Positions 11,669 to 21,525 of a DNA stretch of 64,000 nt are shown here, piece by piece (within the stretch, counting starts at the first letter, position 1; each line of letters opens with the position of its first letter). The translations under genes were made by a program, and so were the position numbers. The stretch comes from Piezodorus guildinii (lineage: Eukaryota > Arthropoda > Insecta > Hemiptera > Pentatomidae): NCBI GenBank assembly GCA_023052935.1, contig CM041292.1, positions 141,449,143 to 141,513,142 of the forward strand, in the 5' to 3' direction. The notes under the pieces were generated by a model. The model had not been told where the DNA came from. It did no database searches and saw nothing but the letters and a program-made list of their open reading frames with translations.

Positions 11669-13057
11669 CGCTGTATAAGTCGGTTACTGGCGACCTCCTG
11701 AAGGTACCGAAGATAAATCTTAATATATATACAAGATATCAATTATTTTTCTTTTCTTTACTTTTTTTTTATTCGTCGCGGTGTCCTGATCCTACAACTC
11801 GAATACAATTTTTGAATTATAAACTTCTTTTGGGGCGTCGCACACATATTTCTTTGTAGGCTGTGAGTGAGGCTGGTCCGTCACGCTCCGAAGTGAAAGG
11901 CTCAATCGGGTGTACTTAGCCGAGTTTACCCTAGCTGCTCTTTACTGCTATGTCGCTTTGCTTACTACATTCATTTTATATGTAATAATTGTTATTATTA
12001 ATTATTATCAATTATTCAGTAGTTATTATTGATACGTCATAATAATTATTAATTTAACAATCATTTGTTTTGCATTTTTGTTTATAATGTAAGGTTAGAG
12101 TTTGTAATTAGTGGTGTATTATATATTAGAAAAACATACTCCTTCTCTCCTTTAAACGATTATCCTAAATTAAATTTTAATTAATAGAAATTCATGAAAC
12201 TTTTGCAGAAATCATAACAGTGCCCAAAATACGTTGAAAATCTCTAGAATGAAGAATAACTGTTTAATCTGTTGGTCTTTTGAAAATTTAAATTTATTTT
12301 AAGAAAATAACTCTAAAATCTCATTAAATTGTATGATTCCTTCGAATAATGTCTAAATGAAGTGTTAACCTGCACTTTAACGCGGACCGTTTTTTTTTTT
12401 GTTGTTGTTTTTTTCATTATGATTAGCAAAACTTTAAACTCAATTAAATATATACACTTGAATGTACTTATTTAATAAAAGATTTTATTTTTGTTGAAAG
12501 TATTGTCAGATTTTTTTGAATAGGTAATCGGAAAAACTATTATACATTCGGTTCATCATATCAGTTTATATTCTTTAGGTAATTAATTGTATTAAGATCT
12601 CACTTCATTGTTTATTAAAATATAGAGCTAGTTTATATTTGTGTTTAATAATCCATTATAATCAGTAGTATGTAATTTTTTTTAAGATATTAGAGTCACT
12701 AGGTATTTGCGATGTAGTATAAAATAATTACGGTATTTAAGGAGATTAGAAGCGCTGGATTTAACATAGGCCGGGAGTGTGTATGCCAAAGTCCCAGCAG
12801 GGAGCTTTGTTTATGCTTCGTTAAATACAACACTAACACCCTCCTCATTTAACAGCCTTACGGTCCGACTACAAATATATATTTGCATACACAATATCCT
12901 AGATTTATGTTAGTATTACTAGATTTTGATTTCTGCTTATAACCTTATTCCAATGAGTTTGACATTGTAGTTTCAATTATTCAATAGAATCAAGAATTTA
13001 CGACGGTATTTTGCCTTTTATATATTATCATATATTTTTAAAAGAAATAAATCAATT
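11669..13057. other. Intronic sequence without recognisable gene
   Basis: Mostly AT-rich. Two GC-richer patches (about 11850-11950 and 12760-12860) could not be assigned to any family. Confidence 0.5.
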
Positions 13058-13067
13058 CATGAAAATT

Positions 13068-14925
13068 TTTTTTTTTTTTTAAATACAATTTTTATTCAGT
13101 AAAATTACAATCTGTCCCACTTTGGACATTAATAGTAGTGCTGAAAGATATCATACATACTACATTTATACAATATTTACACAGCATAAAATTACAATAA
13201 AATATATACACAATAATGAATTAAAACAATACAGTCAAGAATTCGCTTATACCTATATACACATACACACACTCATACATACATCACATTGAGTGGAGAA
13301 TCTAGCCAGTGCTAGAACTCCAATATATTTACAAAAGGTCGCGGGGCCACTGCCGTTTCAACCTTCTAGGTGGGTTGTATGGATGAGTGGAGCTGGATAG
13401 GGATTGAGCTAGAGGATTAGGATGATGAATGAGGTTCTGGTGGAATTTAGAAAATTTGGATGGAATTAGGTCTGAAATAAATGGAACATTAAGGTCGTGG
13501 TGCAAGGTATAGTTGGAGACATAATAAGGAGCATTTACTATTGTACGGAGGACTTTGGATTGAAAGGATTGAATGCGTTTGATGTTAGTACGTTTAGCTG
13601 TCCCCCACAGTTCAAGTCCGTAGGTCCAGATGGGCTTCAGTATTGTCTTGTAGATTAATAATTTGTTGTCAACTGTAAGTTCAGATTTTCTGTTGAGTAG
13701 TCGGTATAACTGTCCGAATCGTCGGTTGAGTTCTTGTCTTTTAAGTCTTGTATGTGGGTTCCAAGTCAATCTTTTGTCTAACAGTAAGCCAAGATACCGG
13801 ACTGTATCTGAAGGAGGAATTGGTAATGAATTGAAATAAACTGGCGGACAGGATTTTCGTCTAAGAGTAAAGGTTATGTGTTTACATTTGGCTTCGTTTA
13901 CCTTTACACGCCAGTTATTACACCAGTGTTCGATAAGGAAAAGGTGTCTCTGAAGGTTTAAGGATGCTGTTTCAGAATTGGAACTGGATGATAGGATGGC
14001 GGTGTCGTCTGCAAAAGTTGCCAGAAAGGTATCAGGATGTGCAGGAATATCAGCAGTGTAAAGGATGTATAGGACGGGTCCCAAGACGCTGCCTTGAGGA
14101 ACACCGGCCTCAACGGGATAAAGGTTAGAAAATTCTACACCACAGCGAACGCGGAAGGAACGGTTTGAGAGATAGGATCGGAGAATGAGGTATAGAGACT
14201 GGGGTAAATGGGTTTTCAGCTTGAAGAGTAATCCAGTGTGCCATACCCGATCAAAAGCTTGCGCAATGTCCAGAAACGCACCAGAACAATACTCTTTGCA
14301 TTCAAGAGCTGAGGAAATATGGTCTACAACTCGGAGCCCCTGTTGAACTGTGGAATGCTGAGGACGGAATCCAAACTGATGGGAAGGAAGATTTTGAGAT
14401 TCTAATATGGGTAGGATACGTTTAAGAAGAAGCCTTTCGAAGATTTTTGAGAGTATGGGGAGTAGACTAATAGGCCTGTAGGATGAAGTGTTATTGGAAG
14501 GTTTGCCTGGTTTTAGAAAAAGAATGATAGTGGAATGTTTCCATAACAGAGGAAAATAGGTGGTGCGTAGGATGCAGTTGTAAATATAAGTAAGGAATAT
14601 AATAGCTTTCTGCGGAAGTTGTCGGAGGATCTGGGGAGTAAGGAGATCGTGTCCAGGAGATTTACGGAGGGTCAGTTTTTGGAGAAGATATTTGACCTCA
14701 GAGGGATTAATAGCTTTAGTAGGTAGGGAAAGTGGAATTGGTGACATAAGAAAGTCTTGCACTGTTGCGGTGTGATTGGCGTGGGATTCCGGGTGAGGAT
14801 GTGAAAACTTTGGAGAGGTGTGTGGCGAATTCCTCGGCTTTATCTTCATCAGACGCAGCCCAGGAGTCATCACCACGTCGGAGAGGATGGGAAACTTGAT
14901 GGTATTTTAGGATCTTTTTCGTGAA
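13068..14925 (-). mobile_element. 5'-truncated Jockey-clade non-LTR retrotransposon (family J1) with target-site duplication
   Basis: The element lies on the minus strand: a poly(A) tail (T-run to 13080), a 3' UTR of about 250 bases, then the ORF2 reverse transcriptase. It is flanked by the 10-base direct repeat CATGAAAATT at 13058-13067 and 14926-14935, the expected target-site duplication of target-primed reverse transcription. ORF1 and the endonuclease are missing through 5' truncation. Shorter relatives in the window lie at 29618-29890, 38995-39496, 42302-42466, 42570-42860 and 53165-53480. Confidence 0.9.
13329..14925 (-). pseudogene. Jockey-type reverse transcriptase, truncated and frameshifted
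   Basis: The main frame (13329 to about 14820, read leftward) contains RT motifs in order: SYRPISLLPILSKIFERLL, FGFRPQHS, the motif A Asp in FLDIAQAFDRVWH, GVPQGSVLGPVLY, catalytic FADDTA (about 14000-14017), and RYLGLLLDKRLTWNPH. It ends with the family C-terminus RRLKRQWPRDLL-stop. Upstream, a second frame (to 14928) encodes HPLRRGDDSWAASDEDKAEEFATHLSKVF, the usual segment just before the RT. One frameshift between about 14790 and 14825 therefore breaks the reading. The RT core itself has no stop, so the copy is fairly recent, but without the endonuclease it cannot move by itself. Confidence 0.88.
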
Positions 14926-14935
14926 CATGAAAATT

Positions 14936-15235
14936 AATGATTAATTTTTATAAAATGTCATTCGGCCAATATCCCTCCCCCTCGCCCCCCCAAAAAAAAA
15001 ATAAAGAAAGAAAATATTTTTCCAATACAATTAATTCATAAATTTTAGTATAGACTGTATTACAAAAATAACATCGCAATTTAGATTTTTAAAAAAATTT
15101 ATGATTGACGTATGAAAAAAAAATATGGAAAGCAAAATTGTTTTAATAAAAATTAAAAATGAGGTTGCAAAGAATTTCAAAACTATTATTTAAACTAAAC
15201 TACAAAGATGATAAAAGTGCTTAGCTGGATCAACT
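14936..15235. other. Upstream flank of the tRNA gene
   Basis: AT-rich with a C-run followed by an A-run near 14983-15001. No gene seen. Confidence 0.5.
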
Positions 15236-15307
15236 GCGATGGTGGTGTAATGGTGAGCATAGTTGCCTTCCAAGCAGTTGATCCGGGTTCGATTCCCGGC
15301 CATCGCA
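15236..15307 (+). tRNA. tRNA-Gly (anticodon TCC)
   Basis: A 72-base cloverleaf. The acceptor GCGATGG (15236-15242) pairs fully with CCATCGC (15300-15306), followed by discriminator A. The D arm contains TGGTGTAATGGTGAGCA (A box), the anticodon loop CTTCCAA has TCC at 15269-15271, and the T arm contains GGTTCGATTCC (B box). No intron and no encoded CCA, as expected for a eukaryotic nuclear gene. It is intact and therefore probably functional. It lies on the same strand as, and inside, the inferred giant intron. Confidence 0.95.
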
Positions 15308-15312
15308 CTTAC

Positions 15313-15318
15313 TTTTTT
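15313..15318 (+). terminator. RNA polymerase III T-run terminator
   Basis: Six T residues five bases after the tRNA 3' end, the standard Pol III stop signal. Confidence 0.85.
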
Positions 15319-15654
15319 AATTTGTATTAATTATTTTATTTGTAACATTTTTTTTGTTTTTTTTAAATTCTGGTAAATTTTTGAAAATTTTATATTTATT
15401 CTTTAATGTACTTGTAACTATATTTTCAATTCAAAATTGCATCGCGATTTATATTATTAAATGTATTTATTCTATATTATTTGCGACACAATATATGAAT
15501 GAAAACTATTCTATTTCTCCTTTTCATCGTTCAAAATTTTATTATTATTTAATATATTTTTGTTAAATAGAGTATTTATGATTTAGACGGATAATTTTAT
15601 TTTTAAAGGTTTTTTAGCGTTATAAAAATTATGAATCGTAGAATCAAAGACGTA

Positions 15655-15810
15655 TTATGAATCCAAGTTCTATTAGGATAGGGATCTTTAATGAGTACTT
15701 GAGATCGCACAGGCTTGGGACCACATTTTTACGTTTCCTCCGAAGGACGGCATAACTAAGGAATTTTTACTCCTATTGAAAAATCCTAGGGCCACCTGCA
15801 GGCATAGAAA
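15655..15810 (-). repeat. Degenerate S2 SINE fragment
   Basis: On the minus strand it matches the body of the S2 SINE (61711-61994): CCACCTGCAGG / TCCTAGG at its head end, the CCGTCCTTCGGAGG core (here altered), GATCGCACAGGCT and AAAGATCCCTATCCTAATAG. It is older and more diverged than the two other copies. Confidence 0.65.
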
Positions 15811-17609
15811 GCTACTATGTTATGTGTGACCCCTATCCAAACATATTTTTGGTACCACCGGAAAATAAATATTAACTATCTTATGTGTTAATTGAAATTA
15901 TTTCCTACTGTAGGACAGTATCCGCGTTTTAATGTTTTGTTATATATGTTTATTAAATAAATTTAAATCAATTTTAAGAAATAATTCAATTTACATCTAC
16001 CTCAAGTTAATTTGTTCATAATTTATCAATACTCTTGTGAAGTAAAAAAAATCAATAATGGCTTATATTACCTCTATTATTATTCATTGTGAAACAAATG
16101 AAACTTAATAATTGATACGATTTTTGAGATAGTTTTATTTTACTACACTTCCTCCGGTTACAAAAATAGGTTTCTGAATTTTATCTGACAATGATAAATG
16201 TCTGCTTCCATTTAATATTATTTTATTTAATCGTCTTAAGGAAAAATGTATAAGGTTCATGATCATATATTGTGGAATAAGAACAAAAATTAAATTGTAT
16301 TATCTTAAACTGTACTTTTGTTTAAAAATTTAAAAACAAATCAAATTATTCAACACGACTTGTTTTGGTTAAAAGCTATATTATTAATGTTTTATTTACT
16401 CTAGGAAAATGCTCTATATGACATGTCTGTAGAAGACTTAATCTAAAAAAGCTTTGGAAAGATGTGACAAAGTAATGGATCTGGAGATAAAGGGGTTGAT
16501 GGAATGAGACTTAACTCTGCCTCAAGCTTCACTCGCTTCTATCCCTCACCTAATAACTCACTACCTTAGTTACTGGAAGTAGAGCTATAAAGTTCACTAA
16601 AAAGGAGGTTGCCCTGGTTTCTTCTTTACCATCCAACAATTTAACATGCATTTGTGTATTCCGTTTTTTGCTCCTGTTTGCTGAGCTGTTGATGATTTGT
16701 GCTGAATAGTTTCAAAAACTTACTCCTGCCCATTAGATAATTCACAACTTTTGTAGTTTATTACTTAGACTTGTAAAACAAAACATCAAAAACTGAAAAC
16801 GCGCGGTCCTTTGTTTTATCTTTTACCTTAATTGGATTAAACAGCTTCTGAAACTACCATGCGCAGTAAGTAGTTGGGTGAGGTAATTGTCCACCTCCGG
16901 AGTAGAGTCAGGTGATGAGTCTATTATCCAGCATCTCTATCATCATTTAAGGCTATAATTTCTCTCCTCTGTTTTGCTAACGTCTCTTTGTAAACATGCT
17001 CTTTTTTTCGGAACGTACGGTTGCGTTCATCCGCTAAAAGGTCAATTGAGGTATTTGCGATGACGCACACTGCGTCATTTGATACATGCGAAGCAATCTA
17101 GCGACAGGAAGGGCAGCCTTTTGACGCACACTAATAGCCTTACGGGCATAATATTTCACCATAAAATTCACCGTCCTTATTAGCGTTGCGTAGAAAGGTC
17201 TGGCTGCTGACCAGAAGTTCCCTTCGACTTCCCCTGGGTCTAATGATATCAAGCATTACCAGCCTCTGCGTTAGTATTTTGTTCTGTTTATACTATGCAA
17301 GTTTTCATCGATTCCTACAGCGAGTCGTGAAACACATGGCTTGAATTGGATAAAAATGTATGCATAGCCACTGCTTTCGTCTCTCTTACTATCGTGGTAG
17401 AAGTGTGTTTTGTACTTGGCCTTTATAATTGGCCAAAAAATTACTCATTTTTCCTCAAAATATCAAGATACGTATAGCATAATTTAAAAAAAAATTCCTT
17501 CCTAATACTAAATATATACTTATTTTTTTCTGATTGAATTCACAATATTAAGAAATAGGGTAAACCTAAACATTCAGTCTGACCTGACACCAGGCGCAAT
17601 AAGGTACAC
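15811..17609. other. Intronic sequence without recognisable gene
   Basis: AT-rich up to about 16950. A GC-richer stretch at about 16960-17420 includes the near-palindrome TGACGCACACTGCGTCA (about 17061-17077), with two CRE-like half sites. The antisense ORF there (17034-17252) has no similarity I recognise. Confidence 0.5.
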
Positions 17610-17989
17610 TCAAAAGAACAATTTACATTTAAAAATTCAAGGTCCATATAACTGGAATCAACACCATCACGATACATCTTGATCCAGACACGGCATGAAG
17701 ACGCTTCACTGGCTTCCTGTAAAGTACGATGGCCGCAATTTGTAAAACGCAAAAAAGTTTTGAAATCTTGTGCAATTTCATGTTTGGTTCAAAGTTGAAA
17801 AGGTGATTTACTGATCAACAACTCAGTAGATTTCTGGTATCTCCAAAGAGCGACTGTACCAGGCCTGTGACGATGGTGTTTCTTGACAACTCCAGTTGAA
17901 GGCACACTTTTTCTGGCAGCTTTGGTGGACAGTTGCTTACGAGGAGCTTTACTTCCAGTACATTTACGTGTTTTCTTTGTGCGAGCCCT
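17610..17989 (-). pseudogene. Processed pseudogene of histone H3.3
   Basis: Read leftward from 17986 the translation starts [19 protein letters not shown], then [37 protein letters not shown] and HEIAQDFKTFLRF, then LQEASEAS after a frameshift. This is clearly histone H3. Ser in the KSxPST segment, and a Q-x-AAI block in the shifted frame, point to the replacement variant H3.3 rather than canonical H3. The start codon is lost, REI in ALREIRRYQ is deleted, there is an internal stop (FQL-stop), and the C-terminal third is shifted and degenerate. Absence of introns suggests retroposition, although no poly(A) tail or TSD could be seen. It is not functional. Confidence 0.85.
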
Positions 17990-18108
17990 AGTTTAAAACC
18001 AAAACACGACCTAACTCGTGCGGGACCCTTCCTAATATTAATTCATAACAAAACAAAAAGAATTCCTTACAAAACAAAAAAAGAATCATTTAAATCAGTT
18101 AACTTAGT

Positions 18109-18175
18109 GGGGAGATATAGCGTTTTGAACATAGTAGTCAATTACCACTGCCATGTTCAAAGCGCTATATTCCTC
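18109..18175. repeat. Hairpin with about 24-base arms
   Basis: The left arm (18109-18132, containing GATATAGCGTTTTGAACAT) pairs with the right arm (18152-18175, containing ATGTTCAAAGCGCTATATTC). The loop is about 19 bases. Size and near-perfect pairing are compatible with a small foldback or a pre-miRNA-like stem-loop. No family recognised. Confidence 0.6.
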
Positions 18176-18779
18176 TATATTCCATCACCATTTCCTTTAA
18201 TATAATACAATTGATAGTTTTGATTGATTAATTGATAGCTCTGATATAATTATTTGAAAATAATATACCATTGTGTAATAATTTGCAGCGTTTTTAATAG
18301 TCCAACTCAAAAACAAATAATCGAACTAAACTAAAAATATGTTTTATATATATACCTCGGATTTCACTTCATGATTTTAAAACTTATTTTTGCAGATTTC
18401 TTAAAATTGACTCTATTTTAATGCAATTCATTGGAACAATTAAATAATAATTAAGAATAATCCTTATCCTTTTCAAAATATTTTGGTTGAAATTAAGTAC
18501 CGAATTTTCATAATCTCATCCTCTAAAGGTAGCTATAATTTTATTTTGGGGAAATAATTAGCCATCATTCATTATTATGTAAGTGTTGTAACAAGTTACA
18601 GAAAAGTGATTAATATGAATGGCAATACGATCCTGTTATTAATTTAACCAGAAAAAAATTGCTGTTTTTAAAGGTTGAAAGCGAATTTTCATTGAAATTA
18701 AGAGTTCATTTTCGAAATACTAAAAGACAAAAAGGGGTTTGGGTTTTTTTTAGTGTTTATGTTAAACAAAAAAAAGAAA

Positions 18780-18832
<53 letters not shown>

Positions 18833-20159
18833 GAAATCAAAGAGGTGATAAAGAACAAATCAAAAAGTATGCTTTTTAAAGTAATTTAGTTAAAGTAATG
18901 CGTAGAGTGATATAGATGCTAACTTACATTAAACGTAATTGAAGCAAATCGAGTGTTTAAAACAAATGTAAGTATGCAACTAACAATTAGTGATATTTTT
19001 AGTTACTCTATATATTAAAATCATCTGATGAAAACTTATTGAATTAATTTGATATACAATGATATGTAAATATGTTATGTGAAAAATACAAATCATGAAG
19101 TATTAAGCGTTCATATTTAAGAGGTCATATTAATCCTTTGAAAAGGCTTAGACGAGCCCATTGTTTTATAAACTCGATTTTAAGATTTCTTCCTTTCAAG
19201 TAGAAAATATTGTTAGGGAAAGGGTGATGAAAGAAAATGACAGAAAGGAGATAACTCCAATTTAGTGAAAATTCAAAAACCAATAACCACCTGTTAGCTG
19301 ATTCCGTTTATTGAGGGGACATCTTAACTTTAAATTTCTTTTGCGATGAAAACATTTTAAGCATTTTCTGCTTTACTAATTAATATTTAAAGTTCATTAT
19401 TTTTTTTTCGAAGGACCGTTTATCCCAATATGATAAAATATCGCTTTCATTGTTTTTTACCTTGACGAAAGAAAATTTATCCTTGAGGTAAAGTCCTTTA
19501 TTTCATTAGCAAACGATTAAGGTGATTGCCTTTTAAAATATTTGATATTAATAGTAATTTATCTTATGCTTTTATAAAACATCTGTTTTTCCCTATATTT
19601 ATTATACTTGCTTTCTTATCTTTCTCGCCTCTTAGATTGGCAAGAGCAATCTTTCTGAAATGGATATTTTAAATTTATTTCTTGATATCATTTTAGATCA
19701 TATTATTATATTTTTATTAAGCATCTCAAAGGAACCGGAAGATGTATTTTTTCAAAAATATGAAATATAATTTTAAGCCCACATTTATACAATGCTACAT
19801 ACACATCTCAGGTACTGTAAGCTGTAATTTTGTAAATAATAGTTAATATGTTTATTTTAATGGAAAGGAATTTTTAATTTTAATGATAATTCACATAAAG
19901 CTTTTGAAAATACGTTTAATGCTCTGCAATCAAATAATAAATCTCATTTCAGTTATTTTTAACATTCTCTTTGGCAACATTAGATTCTGTATGACCCTTC
20001 CCTTTTCAAAGTTTATTTGTTTGTCAAAATACAAGAAAAACTACTGTTTCTTTGTAAGAATCATATACTTTGAATATGATGAGATTTGCTATCTGGTAAT
20101 GCAATAAGAAAATAAGCTGGAAAATAAGAAAACAATCAAATTGTGATGGAGAATTTGGT
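18176..20159. other. Intronic sequence without recognisable gene
   Basis: AT-rich, including an (AT)n run at about 18787-18830. No coding similarity found. Confidence 0.55.
18787..18830. repeat. (TA)n microsatellite
   Basis: About 22 uninterrupted TA units. Confidence 0.95.
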
Positions 20160-20420
20160 TAGGAGCGCGGAAATCAAGAAAAATACACTAAAATGATAAA
20201 CTTATTTTATTTTGGTCGACGTTTCAGTCTATATTGTAGGTCTTCTTTAGGATTGACCCAGTGATGTTTTCTCTGAAACGTTTATGACTTTATTTATCAT
20301 TACTATTTTTTATTATTATTACTTTATAATCTTAAAAATGTTAAGATTAACTTTTATGGGACAATCTCACTTTGTCAACCCTGATAAATGCCCACAATGT
20401 AGCCCGAAACCAACTTTTCC
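20160..20420. mobile_element. Degenerate foldback element with hammerhead-like motifs
   Basis: Arms near 20187-20226 (ATGATAAACTTATTTTATTT, then GACGTTTC) and 20272-20310 (GAAACG, then TTTATTTATCAT) are inverted copies. Two motifs resemble the hammerhead core. On the minus strand (about 20213-20265) CCTAAAGAAGACC...GACTGAAACGTCGAC; on the plus strand (20374-20414) CCTGATAAATGCC...AGCCCGAAACC. Core positions are mutated in both, so catalysis is unlikely. The layout parallels 33711-33958. Penelope-like elements are known to carry such motifs, but no Penelope coding sequence is present. Confidence 0.5.
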
Positions 20421-20683
20421 ATCATATATTCGCAACTGTAATCAATAACTCTATCATTAAAAAACAAATTTTGTTAAAAAATAATACTAAAAACAAAAAA
20501 TTAGGTAAAATAAACTTATAAAAACATAATACAGCATTGTACGTATTGTGGCCAGTGCTTCAATATTCCTTTGGGGGGGTTATAAGCTTTTGTGAAGATA
20601 ACTCGGCCCATTTCAGCAGGAAAAAATAATTTAAAAAACTGTAAATTATTACTCCCTCTTACCTACATAAGAAATATTTATTA
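20421..20683. other. Intronic spacer
   Basis: AT-rich, with a run of seven G near 20572; nothing recognised. Confidence 0.5.
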
Positions 20684-21525
20684 AGGGGAATTATTGCAAT
20701 CGTAAAAAATTTTCGTAATCCAGTTTTCAACGGGAATACGCGTTTTAGTCTCTTTTGAATTCAAATGACCAATTAGCCCGAAAAGGTCTCTGTATGTGTT
20801 TATGTGAAGTTTAGCACGAAACCAGTAATACGTACAAAACTGAAACATCATATTTAAAACAAATATACACCCGAGATGTTACAGCAACATTATCATCTAA
20901 ATCGGTGAACTAGAAGAGCCATTTGTCACTTTTTTTATGATTTCCTATAAAAATCTCTAACGATTTTGATTCAAATCGCTATATCGATGTAAAATTTAAT
21001 AGGCTTTAAGATTATATAGGTTTTATTCCGATTAAAAAATGGTATGAGAATGATTAAATGACGATGTTTTTAGTTTTCATTCTCTAATGTATCTTTAATT
21101 TTGTAGATTGAGCATTTCACCGTGTAAGAATTGATAGAAAAAAAGGCTAGATTCACAAATTGAATGAATTCATTATCTAACTACCATTAGTTTATCCTTA
21201 TAAAAGAGCAAACATATTTTTGTTGTGTGTTTTGAATAGCAATATAGATGAAAAATGGGAAAGCTTAGATTTACAAAGATTTTAGGAAAAATATTATCTC
21301 ATAAACAAAATTGTAATAGTGATGAAAAACCTATAAAACAAACTGATTATTGTTGATAATAACAATAGATTATTTTATAAAACACTTCTATCTATCGAAA
21401 TTCAACTTAATTAATTCTTTAAACTGTTTTTCATCTCTGTTTTTGAAAATTCTTAAATTGATTTTAACAACACAGGTGATTGAAATTCACGTGTTGTGCG
21501 CACCAGTTTTTTTTTTTTTTTATAT
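20684..21525 (+). repeat. Interspersed repeat family A, copy A2
   Basis: It follows A1 through nearly its full length (AAGGGGAATTATTGCAATCG, GAGATGTTACAGCAAC, GTAAAATTTAATAGGCTTTA, and the end ACACAGGTGATTGAAATTCACG with GTGCGCACCAG and a T-run). The terminal GTAAGTGAAAG is mutated to GTGATTGAAAT, so this copy has lost the donor-like motif. No ORF. Confidence 0.7.

Noticed and set aside
17034..17252. CRE-like palindrome TGACGCACACTGCGTCA as a promoter
   Set aside because: Isolated motif with mismatched half sites; no start site, exon or island around it.
17540..17752. Minus-strand ORF of 70 codons as an independent gene
   Set aside because: It is the shifted C-terminal part of the histone H3.3-like pseudogene (contains LQEASEAS).
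18659..18889. ORF with IYIYIYIY repeat
   Set aside because: Produced by the (TA)n microsatellite; the same applies to 54531-54725.
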